The position numbers and the translations under genes were made by a program. Source: Labilibacter marinus (GTDB lineage Bacteria; Bacteroidota; Bacteroidia; Bacteroidales; Marinilabiliaceae). Taken from it: DNA of 64,000 nt. Location of the stretch: positions 1 through 64,000 of the forward strand of contig NZ_LXYE02000054.1 of assembly GCF_001659685.2 (NCBI RefSeq), in the 5' to 3' direction. The notes below the pieces were generated by a model. That model did no database searches, was not told where the DNA came from, and was given only the letters and a program-made list of their open reading frames with translations. This document shows, one piece after another, positions 9,751-20,037 of the stretch; positions within the stretch are counted from its first letter, which is position 1, and each line of letters starts with the position of its first letter.

Positions 9751-9778
9751 AAAAGGCTCGCAATTTTGCGAGCCTTTT
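9751..9778. terminator. Bidirectional intrinsic terminator
   Basis: Perfect 12-bp stem (9751-9762 with 9767-9778), 4-base loop, A-run on the left and T-run on the right. It separates the convergent GH29 and fabG genes. Confidence 0.85.
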
Positions 9779-9814
9779 CTATATCATATAAATCAAGTAT
9801 TTCTACTTTATTTA

Positions 9815-10561
9815 CTACATGTTCATACCACCACAAACGTGTATAGTTTGTCCTGTAACGTATTTAGATAAATCTGAACCTAAGTAAACACAAGTGTTTG
9901 CTACATCTTCAGGAGTACCGCCTCTTTTTAATGGAATACGTGCTTCCCATTCTTTTTTCACATCCTCTGGTAAAACACCAGTCATTTCAGTAATGATGAA
10001 ACCAGGAGCAATAGCATTGTGTCTAATTCCTCTAGCACCCATTTCTTTAGCAGCCGATTTGGTAAAACCAATAATACCAGCTTTAGAAGCAGAGTAGTTA
10101 CATTGGTTAGCGTTTCCAGAAACACCTACCACCGAACTCATATTAATTACGCTACCACCAGCTTGTTTCCACATAATTGGTTGAACCGCTTTGGTAAAGT
10201 TAAATACTGACTTCAAGTTTACAGAGATAATTAAATCCCAAGCCTCTTCAGTCATTCTTTTTAATGCACCATCTTTAGTGATACCAGCATTGTTTACCAA
10301 AATATCAACACTACCAAAATCTGCAGCTATTTCTTTCACTACACGCTGTGTATCTTCATAATTACTTGCATCCGAAGCATAACCTTTAGCTTTAATACCT
10401 AAAGCAGTTAGTTCTTTCTCAGTTTCTTCAGCAGCTTCGTTAATCACTAAATCAGTAAAAGCTACATTACAACCATTCTGTGCATAAACCAAAGCAATGG
10501 CTTTACCGATTCCTCTAGCAGCACCGGTGATAATTGCAGTTTTTCCTTCTAATAATTTCAT
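9815..10561 (-). CDS. fabG: 3-oxoacyl-ACP reductase FabG
   Basis: 248 residues, the normal length of a FabG-type short-chain dehydrogenase. The cofactor motif TGAARGIG lies at residues 12-19, NNAG at 90-93, and the catalytic Ser142/143, Tyr156 and Lys160 (YSASK) are in place. The C-terminal 'VTGQTIHVCGGMNM' ending is that of true FabG enzymes rather than generic SDRs. It reduces 3-oxoacyl-ACP with NADPH in fatty acid elongation in the cytoplasm. Here it stands alone rather than with fabD/acpP/fabF. Strong call. Confidence 0.93.
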   Translation of the reverse strand: MKLLEGKTAIITGAARGIGKAIALVYAQNGCNVAFTDLVINEAAEETEKELTALGIKAKGYASDASNYEDTQRVVKEIAADFGSVDILVNNAGITKDGALKRMTEEAWDLIISVNLKSVFNFTKAVQPIMWKQAGGSVINMSSVVGVSGNANQCNYSASKAGIIGFTKSAAKEMGARGIRHNAIAPGFIITEMTGVLPEDVKKEWEARIPLKRGGTPEDVANTCVYLGSDLSKYVTGQTIHVCGGMNM

Positions 10562-10688
10562 TTTAAAAGTTTTTATATTAGAAATTTGTTCTCTTTCTTA
10601 TTTTTAAAGTGACAAATGTAATAATTTATAATAATAATAAAATATTCAGATCACTTTGCCATCTAGAATATTCCTTTGGTAAAATAAA

Positions 10689-11414
10689 TTAAACCTTTTC
10701 AATAATTTGTTCCATTGCCTTGCCAGCCTCCATTTTAATATGAATATCGGTAATTTGAGGAGTGAACTGGGTAGCAATAGGATTTATTTCTACAATAGTG
10801 GCTCCATTTCTTTTGGCTTCAAATGGTACCTGACAAGCAGGCATCACTTCACCCGTAGAACCTATAACTATTACCAAGTCTGCTTTTCTTGCTGCGGCAA
10901 AACTTTTGTCGTAAGCGAGTGGAGGAATCCCTTCTCCAAAGAAAATAAAATCAGGCTTTAATACGCTATTACACTTTTCACATAATGGTGGTAAACTTTC
11001 TAAACTGGTATTTTTAGCTGCAACTACATGTTTGCACTGTGTACATTTTAGATGCTGCGAATTTCCATGAAATTCATATACTTCCTTACTGCCAGCTTTA
11101 AAATGTAAATCATCAATGTTTTGAGTAATAACAGCTTTTAAAATACCTCGTTTTTCTAAATTTGCCAGAGCAATATGTGCAGCATTGGGATTTGCCTCAG
11201 TAAAGAAATCATAAAAAATCTCTCTAATAGCTTTCCATGATGCTTCTGGATGAGTTAAAAAGTAGTTTAGTTCAAGAAGCTCAGGATCGTATCTATTCCA
11301 AATACCTGCTTCTCCTCTGAAAGGAGGTATGCCACTTTCAACAGAAATACCAGCACCAGTAAAAGCTATGGCATGTTTCGACTTTTTTAACAAATTAACA
11401 ACTTGTTCTAACAT
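10689..11414 (-). CDS. cobB: Sir2-family NAD-dependent protein deacylase
   Basis: 241 residues. NAD-binding GAGIS is at residues 20-24, followed by a FRG motif, TQNIDDLH at 97-104, the catalytic His116 in EFHGN, and two CxxC pairs (C124/C127, C145/C148) for the structural zinc. 'PDFIFFGEGIP' matches class III/U-type bacterial sirtuins. It removes acyl groups from lysines using NAD. I do not see the Tyr-x-x-Arg pair that marks desuccinylases clearly, so the acyl preference is open. It follows fabG's start by 127 bp on the same strand, likely independent. Confidence 0.88.
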   Translation of the reverse strand: MLEQVVNLLKKSKHAIAFTGAGISVESGIPPFRGEAGIWNRYDPELLELNYFLTHPEASWKAIREIFYDFFTEANPNAAHIALANLEKRGILKAVITQNIDDLHFKAGSKEVYEFHGNSQHLKCTQCKHVVAAKNTSLESLPPLCEKCNSVLKPDFIFFGEGIPPLAYDKSFAAARKADLVIVIGSTGEVMPACQVPFEAKRNGATIVEINPIATQFTPQITDIHIKMEAGKAMEQIIEKV

Positions 11415-11548
11415 ATAAATTGGATTTATAACGTTTTTTCACATAATACACCCCTAAAACAGATAACCTTTATGTACTTTTTTACGTTTAAAATAATGAA
11501 ATCCCTATTATTTATACCTACATCAACCTAAAAAAAAGGATTTAATTT

Positions 11549-13432
11549 ATGACGAAGAGTAGCGGTTTACGAAAAAGGATCTTTACAAATGTAATATTAC
11601 CATTAATCATCGTATTTTTATTGGCATTTAGTTTTATAGCCTATCAATTTAATAAATATAGTCAGCAAAAAGCGATTGATAGTACAGAAGATATTGCACA
11701 GTTATATTCTTCGCAAATTTCTGAAAACCTAAACAAGGATTTGTACATGGCCAAATCGTTGGCTCAGGCTCTTCAATCGTTACATCACCTTGATTTTGAA
11801 GAAAGAGTTCAAACCTCAGATGATATTATATATTCCTTAACGATTAATAACCCTCGCTATAAAGGAGCTTGGTATAATTGGCAACTATTTACCTTTGATG
11901 ATAACAGAAGCAAGAAATATGGCAGATTAAGAAGCACGTATTTTAACCATGATGGAGATATTACACGTCAAGTGGATACTTTAGATATAGATGGAGAAGA
12001 TCCTAATGGACTGTTTCATACTATTCATAATATTAACACGGAATACGTTACAAATCCTTACTTCGAGGATTATGAAGGAAAACTTGATAAGCCTATCATG
12101 GAAACTAGCGTTTGTATTCCGCTTCAGCGTGATGGTGAGTTTATTGGTTTAGCAGGCTTCGATTTAGAGCTGGATAGTTATCAGGGCAGATTAGCTAATT
12201 TGGAAACTTTAGAAGGAGGTAATGCCATTTTATTCTCTAATAACGGTGATATAATTGCTTCTAAAAATGAGTTTTGGTTAGGCAAGAATATACTGGACTT
12301 AAATCATGGTTTTGAATCATCGGATGATATTTTTGAGCAGATGGGGGAGGCCAGATGTTTTACACAGGAATATACTAGTGGTGATAGTGCAGACTATTTC
12401 TCATATTCTCAAATTAATATTGGAGAATGTCCTACACCTTGGGGCTTAGCATATAGTGTTCCTACAGAGTTAGTGATGGAAGAAGCTAACACTATTAAGT
12501 ATATACTAATAGGATTGTTGCTGATAAGTTCCATTTTTATAACCTTCTTTTTGGTTCGTTTAATCAGAAATATAGCAAGGCCTATAAATACGACGGCTAA
12601 TTTTGCATCCAAAATAGAACAAGGAGATTTAACAGCCACGATTAATTACAAGAGAAAGGATGAAATTGGTAACATGGTGAATTCTTTAAGATCCATGGGA
12701 CAGCGATTTAATCAGGTAATTAAAAATATTGATGGTATCTCAACCACGATAGATGATACATCCAATGAAATTGGCGCAGAAACCAATAAATTGGCTGAAG
12801 GTGCTGCAGAACAAGCGGCTGGTATGGAAGAAATCAGTAGCTCTATGTCGGAGGTAATGGAAGGCGTAAAGGCCAACACTCGAAATGCTTTAAAAACGGG
12901 GCAGATTTCTAAAGAGGCTGCTTCTGATATTTCGGTAAGCCTAGAAACGGTGAAGAAAGCTAATGATTCGATGATTGAAATTACCGACAAAGTGAATGAG
13001 GTAAAAGATATTGCGGCTCAAACCAATATTTTAGCTTTAAATGCTGCGGTAGAAGCAGCCAGGGCAGGAGAGAGTGGAAAAGGTTTTGCTGTAGTAGCGG
13101 CCGAAGTTCGTAAGTTAGCAGAACGTATTAAAATGCTCACCGATGAGATAGAGGTGGTAGCTGAACAAGGAAGAAGTAACTCTAATGAAGCCACCGAGAA
13201 ATTAGAAGCTATCACACCTGAAATTATAAAAACGGCAGAGTTGGTTAAATTAATTTCCGAAGATTCGGAAAACCAAAGTGTGGCGGTAGACCAGATTAAT
13301 TCGGGCTTGGCACAGTTAAACCAAATTACTACTCAAAATGCTACACAGGCAGAGTACATGAGACAATATGTAGAAAAGCTAACGGCTGAAACGCATAAGA
13401 TGAATGATACTATCGATTATTTTCAGGTTTAA
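11549..13432 (+). CDS. Methyl-accepting chemotaxis protein, Cache sensor
   Basis: 627 residues. Order: cytoplasmic tip, TM1 (about 14-34), a long periplasmic Cache-type sensor (about 40-310, with the typical '[14 protein letters not shown]...GFDLEL' strand region), TM2 (about 315-337), HAMP (about 338-390), then the MCP signalling coiled coil. The hairpin tip carries '[17 protein letters not shown]' followed by [15 protein letters not shown], fully canonical. The ligand is unknown; Cache domains bind small molecules such as organic acids or amino acids. No cheA, cheW or methyltransferase gene lies in the window, so the output pathway is encoded elsewhere. Confidence 0.93.
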   Translation: MTKSSGLRKRIFTNVILPLIIVFLLAFSFIAYQFNKYSQQKAIDSTEDIAQLYSSQISENLNKDLYMAKSLAQALQSLHHLDFEERVQTSDDIIYSLTINNPRYKGAWYNWQLFTFDDNRSKKYGRLRSTYFNHDGDITRQVDTLDIDGEDPNGLFHTIHNINTEYVTNPYFEDYEGKLDKPIMETSVCIPLQRDGEFIGLAGFDLELDSYQGRLANLETLEGGNAILFSNNGDIIASKNEFWLGKNILDLNHGFESSDDIFEQMGEARCFTQEYTSGDSADYFSYSQINIGECPTPWGLAYSVPTELVMEEANTIKYILIGLLLISSIFITFFLVRLIRNIARPINTTANFASKIEQGDLTATINYKRKDEIGNMVNSLRSMGQRFNQVIKNIDGISTTIDDTSNEIGAETNKLAEGAAEQAAGMEEISSSMSEVMEGVKANTRNALKTGQISKEAASDISVSLETVKKANDSMIEITDKVNEVKDIAAQTNILALNAAVEAARAGESGKGFAVVAAEVRKLAERIKMLTDEIEVVAEQGRSNSNEATEKLEAITPEIIKTAELVKLISEDSENQSVAVDQINSGLAQLNQITTQNATQAEYMRQYVEKLTAETHKMNDTIDYFQV

Positions 13433-13526
13433 TCGTTTATAAGAATAGGTATAGTATGAACTGAAGGTAAGTAATTGATTTTTATAATTTGATTACTATC
13501 TTCGGGCAAACTATAAATAGCACATA

Positions 13527-14201
13527 ATGAACCTACTCTTAATATCTATAGCACCAGTTGCTATAATTCTTGTTTACATATACTATCGTGATAAGTACGA
13601 AAAAGAACCTATTTCTCTTTTATTAAAGGGTTTAGTAGCTGGAATGCTGATTGTTCTTCCTGTTATAGTTGTGGAAAGAGCTATTTCGGCAGGTTTGCCT
13701 TATATATTCTCGGAGAAAATAGGGATGGCTTTTGGTAATGCATTTCTAGTAGCCGGATTTAGCGAAGAGGCTTTTAAGTTATTGGCCGTATATATTCTTA
13801 TCTGGAAGAATCCTAATTTTAATGAACGTTTTGATGGAATAGTATATGCGGTTTTTGTTTCGCTTGGTTTTGCCTTAGTGGAGAATATTATGTATGTATT
13901 TTCTAACGGACTTAGTGTGGGAATTTCAAGAGCATTTACGGCTGTTCCTGCTCATGCTATGTTTGGTATTGTAATGGGATATTATTTGGGATTAGCCAAG
14001 TTTATCAAAGAGTCGAGGTCAAAATATATGTTATTAGCTATTCTAGTACCGATTCTTTTTCATGGTATATACGATTTTATATTAATGGTTCAAATTGAAT
14101 GGGTTCTTTTATTCTTTTTGCCATTTCTGTTTTACATGGTATATCGGGTAAAAATTAAACTAAAGGAACACGAAGAAAATTCGGTATTTAAATATGATTA
14201 A
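13527..14201 (+). CDS. PrsW family intramembrane metalloprotease
   Basis: 224 residues, nearly all membrane helices. PrsW hallmarks are visible: the E-E-x-x-K motif in 'SEEAFKLLAV' (about residue 80), 'FDGIVYAVFVSLGFALVEN' (about 107-125), a His in 'AHAMFGIVMGYY' and a second in 'LFHGIYDF'. The glutamates and histidines are the expected metal ligands. In Bacillus PrsW cleaves the anti-sigma factor RsiW; no sigma/anti-sigma pair is next to this gene, so the substrate is unknown. It overlaps the downstream arfB by 8 bp, indicating co-translation. Confidence 0.87.
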   Translation: MNLLLISIAPVAIILVYIYYRDKYEKEPISLLLKGLVAGMLIVLPVIVVERAISAGLPYIFSEKIGMAFGNAFLVAGFSEEAFKLLAVYILIWKNPNFNERFDGIVYAVFVSLGFALVENIMYVFSNGLSVGISRAFTAVPAHAMFGIVMGYYLGLAKFIKESRSKYMLLAILVPILFHGIYDFILMVQIEWVLLFFLPFLFYMVYRVKIKLKEHEENSVFKYD

Positions 14202-14595
14202 TATAAATCTTCAACACGAATTAGTTTTTACAACTTCTCGCAGTTCAGGGCCAGGAGGACAAAATGTAAACAAGGTAAATACCAGGGTTATTATTCACTT
14301 TGATGTGCTTCATTCGCAGGTTTTAAACGAACAGCAACGGATGATTGTATTTAATAAGCTACAAAACAGGATTAATAAAGAAGGTCAGTTAGTTATAGCT
14401 TGCGAAGAGACTAGGTCTCAGTTGAGGAATAAGGAGATCGCAGTTGATTTGTTACATCAATTAGTGCAGCAAGCGTTAAAACCTGTGGTGAAACGAAAAG
14501 CTACAAAACCAACACGTTCTTCTAAACTGAAAAGACTACAAAGCAAGAAAATTAAGGGCGAGAAAAAGGCCAATAGAAGAAAGCCTGATTATTAG
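14194..14595 (+). CDS. arfB: Alternative ribosome-rescue peptidyl-tRNA hydrolase ArfB
   Basis: 133 residues, close to the roughly 140 of E. coli YaeJ/ArfB. The catalytic GGQ lies at residues 21-23 within SSGPGGQNVNKVNTRV, the family signature, and the C-terminal 30 residues are Lys/Arg-rich, matching the tail that enters the empty mRNA channel of stalled ribosomes. It lacks the domains of a full-length release factor. The protein frees nascent chains from non-stop ribosomes. The start overlaps the last 8 bases of the PrsW-family gene. Confidence 0.93.
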   Translation: MININLQHELVFTTSRSSGPGGQNVNKVNTRVIIHFDVLHSQVLNEQQRMIVFNKLQNRINKEGQLVIACEETRSQLRNKEIAVDLLHQLVQQALKPVVKRKATKPTRSSKLKRLQSKKIKGEKKANRRKPDY

Positions 14596-14612
14596 TTTTA
14601 AGATAAGAATTT

Positions 14613-14663
14613 GATAAAATACAACAGGCTGCCTATTCTAGAAGCAGCCTGTTGTATTTTATC
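14613..14663. terminator. Bidirectional terminator, 20-bp perfect stem
   Basis: Arms 14613-14632 and 14644-14663 are exact reverse complements with an 11-base loop; the outer part is A/T-rich, giving T-runs in both directions. It lies between the convergent arfB and GH2 genes. Confidence 0.9.
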
Positions 14664-14691
14664 ACTCATGCTTGAGTGTGATTTATAAATC

Positions 14692-17220
14692 TTATTTTGA
14701 AGTGATGATTACTTCTTGCGATTTAAAATCTCCTGACTTAGCAGTTACTTTTATAGTTCCAGCTTCCTTGGTCGACTGGATTATTGCTAAACATCTTCCT
14801 TTAGCAGTGGTAATGCTGCTCGATTGAAAATCATTGATATTATCATCTTCACCTGTATCTACTCCTAAAAGCTTAGCAGGTCCTTCAATTTCAAATTCAA
14901 TTTTAGTGTTGTCTGTTTTTACAGTACGACCTTCTTCATCTACTAACTGAACTACAATATGCGAAACATCATAAGCATCTGCTTCAAGCGATGTTTTATC
15001 AGCCGTTAAAGTAAATTCGGTTGGTTTAGTTGTAGTATGTAATTCAGCTATTACCTCCTGACCGTCAAAACCTGCTTTGGCTGTTAATGTACCAGCTTCA
15101 AAAGGAACCGTCCAACGGAAAATACGATCTGGACATTCCGACATACTTCTTCTTCCAATGGAGCGCCCGTTTAGTAATAATTCGACAATGGTGTGGTTCG
15201 AACATACTTCTACAGTAACCATTTCACCTTCTTCGTAGTTCCAGTGCATATTAGAATCTCTCCAACGATACGATCCGCTGTTTTCTGGTAATTGCTGGCC
15301 TGAAATATTAGTTCTCTTAAAACCAGACTCACTCAATGGTAAGGTACCAATTGAGATATGTGGTTCGTTTACCCAAATGCTTTTAAAATAGTTCCAACCT
15401 TGAACTTTAAAGCCAGCAATGTTCAACATATCTGACCATCCACTTTTTGAAGGCCAATCACCATGACGTTCTCCTATGTAACCAATACCAGTCCACATAA
15501 AAATGCTGAATACACCAGGGTTTTCAATCACCTGTTTCCAATCATCCCAAGTTCCTGGGTTTTCGTTAATGGTAATTTGTTTGTGGGGGAAATGTTTTAG
15601 TGCCCAAGGAATATCCTTGTTGCGGTAGCTAAATCCTACTAAATCAACAGCATCCGCATATCCACTTACCATACTTGTTTGTGGTACCACTAAGTTAGCT
15701 GTTGTTACACGACTCGGGTCAAGTTCTTTTACCCAGGCGTTTAATTTTTTAGCAGTCTCAGCTAAAATATATTCACCTTTTTCCGACTCAATGTAACGCT
15801 GTTTCATCTCTTCAGCAGAGAACATTGGAGCGCTTCCCCAATATTTACCTGAGTTTTGAGGATCTTCAGGGTCTTTCCAGAATCCAGTTACATAACGGTA
15901 ATGTAAATAAGTCCACTCAATTTCGTTACCAATACTCCATTGGAAAACACTTGGGTGGTTGCGGTCGCGCATTACGGTACGTGTTAAATCACTTTTAGCC
16001 CATTTCTGAAAATGCTCCACATAACCACGAGTAATATAATCCTCGTTTCTATCGTGATAGTTTAGGCGCTTATCTTTAGCGTAATCCCACTCATCGAAAA
16101 TTTCGTCTTGTACCAAGAAACCCATTTCATCACATAGGTCAAGGAACTCTTGAGAATATGGATTGTGCGCAATACGAATAGCATTTACGCCAGCTTCTTT
16201 TAGTTTTTGTAGTCTTCTTGCCCAAACTCCTTTAGGAACAGCAGCACCCACTAAACCACCATCGTGGTGAATACAGATACCTTTTACATCGGTGTTAACA
16301 CCATTTAAATAAAAGCCCGACTTAACATCAAATCGTAAAGAACGAATACCAAACGGAGTGGTGTACTCGTCTACAATAACACCATCTTTAATTACTTTGG
16401 TAATGGCCTTGTACATATTGGGTGTTTCTGGCGACCATAAACCAGGGTTGCTTACTTCAAAATTTTGTACAAAAGCTTCTTTGTTGTTTTTCTTAACCAC
16501 ACAATCCGTATTAGCACTGGCCACTGGAGCACCGTTAGCATCAATTAACGAAGTAGTTAAAATAAATGCACTTTCTGTATCTAATTCGTTTTCAACTGTA
16601 ACTTCAAGCTTTACAGTAGCTTTGTCTGCAGCTACCTCAGGTGTTGTTATGTAAGTTCCCCAAATAGGAATACGTACTTTATCTACGGTAATTAATTTAA
16701 CGTTACGATAGATACCGCTACCTGTGTACCAACGGCTATCGGCATAGCGCGAATGGTCTACATGTACGGTTAATACGTTATCCTTACCATCTGTATTTAA
16801 ATACTCCGTTAAATTCCAGTATACAGGAGAGTAACCATAAGGATTTTCGCCTAATAGGTGACCATTTAACCAATAGGTAGCATTGTTATAAACCCCATCG
16901 AATAATACAAAGGTGCTTTTCTCTTCTTTTTTAGCTGGCGTTTGAAAATGCTTTTGATATACACCAACACCACCTGGTAAATAACCAGTACATCCTTCGA
17001 GTGTTGAATCAAAAGAAGCCTCTACACTCCAGTCGTGTGGTAAACGAACATCGCGCCAATCGGCATCTGCCATCGGAACTTGCGTAGGCAAGGCTGTATC
17101 TTTTTGTAATGCAAACTTCCAACCAAAGTTGAAGTCTGTTTCTCTGCTAAATTCTGTTTTCTCTGTTCCACACGATACTAATATCAATGCAAAAGCTAGA
17201 AATAATAAGATTTTGTTCAT
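14692..17220 (-). CDS. GH2 family glycoside hydrolase (beta-galactosidase-like), lipoprotein
   Basis: 842 residues with a lipoprotein signal (Cys17 in LVSCGTE). Domains in order: sugar-binding jelly roll (about 25-180), Ig-like domain (185-295), TIM barrel (300-620), then a DUF4982-like and a further Ig-like domain. The acid/base is E433 in WSIGNE. The nucleophile is probably E553 in ITINENPGTW, a less common surrounding than the SExG of classical LacZ. Exact specificity among galactosidase, glucuronidase and mannosidase cannot be settled. Likely periplasmic or surface-anchored and part of the wider sulfated/fucosylated glycan set, although isolated from the main cluster. Confidence 0.88.
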   Translation of the reverse strand: MNKILLFLAFALILVSCGTEKTEFSRETDFNFGWKFALQKDTALPTQVPMADADWRDVRLPHDWSVEASFDSTLEGCTGYLPGGVGVYQKHFQTPAKKEEKSTFVLFDGVYNNATYWLNGHLLGENPYGYSPVYWNLTEYLNTDGKDNVLTVHVDHSRYADSRWYTGSGIYRNVKLITVDKVRIPIWGTYITTPEVAADKATVKLEVTVENELDTESAFILTTSLIDANGAPVASANTDCVVKKNNKEAFVQNFEVSNPGLWSPETPNMYKAITKVIKDGVIVDEYTTPFGIRSLRFDVKSGFYLNGVNTDVKGICIHHDGGLVGAAVPKGVWARRLQKLKEAGVNAIRIAHNPYSQEFLDLCDEMGFLVQDEIFDEWDYAKDKRLNYHDRNEDYITRGYVEHFQKWAKSDLTRTVMRDRNHPSVFQWSIGNEIEWTYLHYRYVTGFWKDPEDPQNSGKYWGSAPMFSAEEMKQRYIESEKGEYILAETAKKLNAWVKELDPSRVTTANLVVPQTSMVSGYADAVDLVGFSYRNKDIPWALKHFPHKQITINENPGTWDDWKQVIENPGVFSIFMWTGIGYIGERHGDWPSKSGWSDMLNIAGFKVQGWNYFKSIWVNEPHISIGTLPLSESGFKRTNISGQQLPENSGSYRWRDSNMHWNYEEGEMVTVEVCSNHTIVELLLNGRSIGRRSMSECPDRIFRWTVPFEAGTLTAKAGFDGQEVIAELHTTTKPTEFTLTADKTSLEADAYDVSHIVVQLVDEEGRTVKTDNTKIEFEIEGPAKLLGVDTGEDDNINDFQSSSITTAKGRCLAIIQSTKEAGTIKVTAKSGDFKSQEVIITSK

Positions 17221-17688
17221 GTTTAAATTGTGTTTTTATATTTGAAACAATTGCGATTCTGTCTTCGCTTATTTAGTCATTGTCTGTTTATAAACCCTAA
17301 TTAGCAATACAAGTATAATCAAGATACTATTTAAAGTTCACTTTTACACGTAGACAAAAACTTGACATGGTATTTTGATACTTGAACATTACTTGAACAA
17401 ATTCTAATGTGTTATTGTGTAGTGGGAGGTAAGTGATTGTTATATACGTGTGTATCATACCTTGATACATGTTTTGTTAGTTGGTTAAGATGAATGAATT
17501 CAAGTTATATTTTTGAATAAAGGGTAAATAAATATTTATGCAGAACGACAAAAATTCCCCTTTATTAATGTAATAAAAGGCCTTTAGATTGGGTAAGTTA
17601 TCAAATACACTCTATAGGGTTTAAGTGGAAAACTGATTATAATATGAGAAATTTTAATTGAGGCTTAGTATAAAGAATCATAAATTCT
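17221..17688. other. Intergenic region upstream of GH2 gene
   Basis: 468 bases with no convincing open frame. It contains the GH2 promoter (minus strand) and an inverted repeat listed separately. TTGATAC occurs also near 17376-17382. Nothing else recognised. Confidence 0.5.
17451..17469. promoter_or_regulatory. Candidate operator palindrome TGTATCA-N5-TGATACA
   Basis: Perfect 7-bp arms (17451-17457 and 17463-17469) separated by 5 bases, about 235 bp upstream of the GH2 start. The shape suits a dimeric regulator but no regulator is identified, and a 7-bp palindrome can arise by chance in AT-rich DNA. Confidence 0.3.
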
Positions 17689-18225
17689 TTAGGGAGTCTC
17701 TGCACGTTTGTTAACCTTAGGAAGTTTATTAATCAAAATAAAGAAAGCTCCAATAATTAATAAATCACTAACTATTTCAATTATGCTTGGTATTATGTTG
17801 AAATATAATGAGTAAAGGACGTTGTTTCCTTTAGCACTTAAATATTCTTGCCATCTTAAGAGAAAAGAGTCTTGAATTAGGAAGTTTGAAAATGGAGCAA
17901 TAATCAAAAGAACTAAAACTAATATTCCGAATATTCTTAGTTTTTTTCTGTCAAGTATAAGGTCAGGAATTTTCTGTACAGTACTGAAGTTATCCATTTT
18001 ACTAAAGTTAATAATAAAAACAATAAGGCCTATCAATACTAATCCGTCTATTATTCTGCCTGTAATGAAAACTGTCATTATTGGCAAATCCAATAGTTTC
18101 ACAACTCCGAAAAACAGATTTGAAAACAAAGCATTTAGTTGAGATAACCCCCAGTATGTAATTATGCTAGTTACAAAGCATAGTATTAATAGGTAATGGT
18201 TCTTCAAATCGATATTTGGGTTCAT
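17689..18225 (-). CDS. Hypothetical membrane protein
   Basis: 178 residues with four hydrophobic segments (about 10-30, 50-70, 95-115 and 135-165) separated by short charged loops. I do not recognise a family. It is the last of three unrecognised minus-strand genes downstream of the two aerolysin-like lipoproteins; 101 bp separates it from the preceding gene. A DUF2975-like membrane protein is a possibility given the four-helix layout, but I cannot confirm it. Confidence 0.55.
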   Translation of the reverse strand: MNPNIDLKNHYLLILCFVTSIITYWGLSQLNALFSNLFFGVVKLLDLPIMTVFITGRIIDGLVLIGLIVFIINFSKMDNFSTVQKIPDLILDRKKLRIFGILVLVLLIIAPFSNFLIQDSFLLRWQEYLSAKGNNVLYSLYFNIIPSIIEIVSDLLIIGAFFILINKLPKVNKRAETP

Positions 18226-18326
18226 AATATTTTTGCCTTATTTGTTAGGTATTTAGTGCTTTAATTCAATTTGTATTTGTAGTAAGTTGATTTATTCCCA
18301 TCGGTAGGTGTTATTTTCGTTGCTTA

Positions 18327-19439
18327 TTATTGTCCGTTGTTATTTGTATTCCTTCGATTAGAATTAATATAATTCTCAAAATCTGGTATTAAGATATCCT
18401 CATTCAATAGGTACGGATAAATCTTTGAAGGGGACATTGTAAATGAATCAATTAAGTTGATAAAATAAATGTCATCCAAAATCCAGTTTACATTATAAAA
18501 TACGATTGCTTCATCCCTTTCTATTGGTAGTTTATGAAGTTTTGATTTTTTAAACTCATTATCAAAGCCAACCTCCTCATAACTTTTAAAACTATAGGGT
18601 GTTTCAAAAACAAATAAGGTTTGCAAATTATCAGTAATTAAGTTTATGGAATAAATTTGGCTTAATGTGTCTAAAACTACTTCATTTTCTTGGTGCGCTG
18701 CAAATATGAAATAGGTGTTATTTTTTGCGAAGTATGAATAAGAAAGTTGGCTGGTAGTAACCGAACCTTCTTTCGCATATACCTTTTGTTGCATTACCTG
18801 TTCAACATCTTTTATTTTCAAAGCCTTTATTGAATCTATTTTTAGTTTTGAAATGGTATTAAATTCATAATACATATTGGGTAAATAACTACATAAGCTA
18901 TCTTGTTTTGCGGAGTTAACCACTTCATTTAGGTTACTGATGGCATAATGAAGAAGGTTTAGTGTGTTATTTACCTCGAAATGAAATCCAAATTGTCGGA
19001 TAACTATCTTTTCGAGAGAATCCGTAGGTTCTATACTGTAAATTTCTTTATTGATGTTATTCTGGTCTAGTTCATTTAACATTGAATAAGGAACCATTTG
19101 ATATACATCTGCATTTAATGTACTATCATGAACCGAAGTGAAATAACTTTTGGATCTATAGCTGCCTTTGCCGATGTTCATGAAGCTAAAATTGTGTCCT
19201 TTATAACTATTGCCATAATCATGGATGAAGTCAAGGAAGACAGGCTCGTTATAATTCAAGTGGTTGCAGAGTAAAGATGCATATTCCCCAATTATTCTTG
19301 CATTATTAATTTCTTCAAACATAAAACCTGTCTTAAACCTTACAGTTACTTTATCAAACTTGTATGTAAAGTGTTTATCTGTATGAGCATAGGATTTAGC
19401 AAAACTTATTAATAATAAGAGTACAAAAATGTATTTCAT
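18327..19439 (-). CDS. Hypothetical secreted protein
   Basis: 370 residues with a clear Sec signal peptide (MKYIFVLLLLISFAKSYA, cleavage after about residue 18). The mature part is hydrophilic, Asn/Tyr/Phe-rich and without recognisable motifs or repeats. Its gene begins 31 bp after the upstream 188-residue membrane protein gene, so the two are probably co-transcribed. Likely periplasmic. Function unknown; its nearness to the aerolysin-like genes is the only hint. Confidence 0.6.
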   Translation of the reverse strand: MKYIFVLLLLISFAKSYAHTDKHFTYKFDKVTVRFKTGFMFEEINNARIIGEYASLLCNHLNYNEPVFLDFIHDYGNSYKGHNFSFMNIGKGSYRSKSYFTSVHDSTLNADVYQMVPYSMLNELDQNNINKEIYSIEPTDSLEKIVIRQFGFHFEVNNTLNLLHYAISNLNEVVNSAKQDSLCSYLPNMYYEFNTISKLKIDSIKALKIKDVEQVMQQKVYAKEGSVTTSQLSYSYFAKNNTYFIFAAHQENEVVLDTLSQIYSINLITDNLQTLFVFETPYSFKSYEEVGFDNEFKKSKLHKLPIERDEAIVFYNVNWILDDIYFINLIDSFTMSPSKIYPYLLNEDILIPDFENYINSNRRNTNNNGQ

Positions 19440-19470
19440 TATTTTTTAGGCTTTCGTTTTTTCATTTTAA

Positions 19471-20037
19471 TTAGTTATTGCTAGTATTTGATTCATCACA
19501 CCCGTAATCAACAATTAGTTCTAACTCTTTGTCATTTTTAAATAATTTGACATTCACTAACCCTTGTGTTTTAACCATTGAATCTCCAATTTCAATTTGT
19601 TCAAAGTTTCCATTCTGAAAAAGAACCCAGTTCTGTATTTTTTGAAGTTTACCATCATTTTCAATTTCAATTGTTTTATAAGAATGATTGATTTTATCAA
19701 TGTATTTGTTGCTTATAATACCAGCCCATTGTGTTTGACGAAATTGTTCTTCATATTCACACCGATCTACTTCCGAAAAGTTATTCGTGTAAGAAAATAC
19801 GGAGGTTATAAATACTATAGTTAATAGAGGAAACGCTGTCCCTAAAATAAAATATATTAATTTCTCAATTATTTTTTTTGTCTTTATAAATAGCTTCCAC
19901 AAGTTACAGATATCTCTTACATAACCACTAAACCAATTAATTGGATATCCTTTAGTTTTTAAAATATACTTAATCAAGTAAGCTGATAAATTTAATGTTA
20001 TCACTAAAACTACAATCTTATAGAATGAATCCTGCAT
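19471..20037 (-). CDS. Hypothetical membrane protein
   Basis: 188 residues with two hydrophobic segments (about 7-27 and 60-83) and a C-terminal soluble domain of about 100 residues with beta-strand character (IEIENDGKLQKIQNWVLF and onward). Two cysteines (C94 in DRCEYEE and one near the C-terminus in DYGCDES) could pair if the domain is periplasmic. No family recognised. It is the first gene of the three-gene minus-strand set that ends at 17689. Confidence 0.55.
   Translation of the reverse strand: MQDSFYKIVVLVITLNLSAYLIKYILKTKGYPINWFSGYVRDICNLWKLFIKTKKIIEKLIYFILGTAFPLLTIVFITSVFSYTNNFSEVDRCEYEEQFRQTQWAGIISNKYIDKINHSYKTIEIENDGKLQKIQNWVLFQNGNFEQIEIGDSMVKTQGLVNVKLFKNDKELELIVDYGCDESNTSNN

Noticed and set aside
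11549-13432. Frames antisense to the chemoreceptor genes
   Set aside because: Long Ser/Ala-rich minus-strand frames mirror the MCP coiled coil and are shadows of it.
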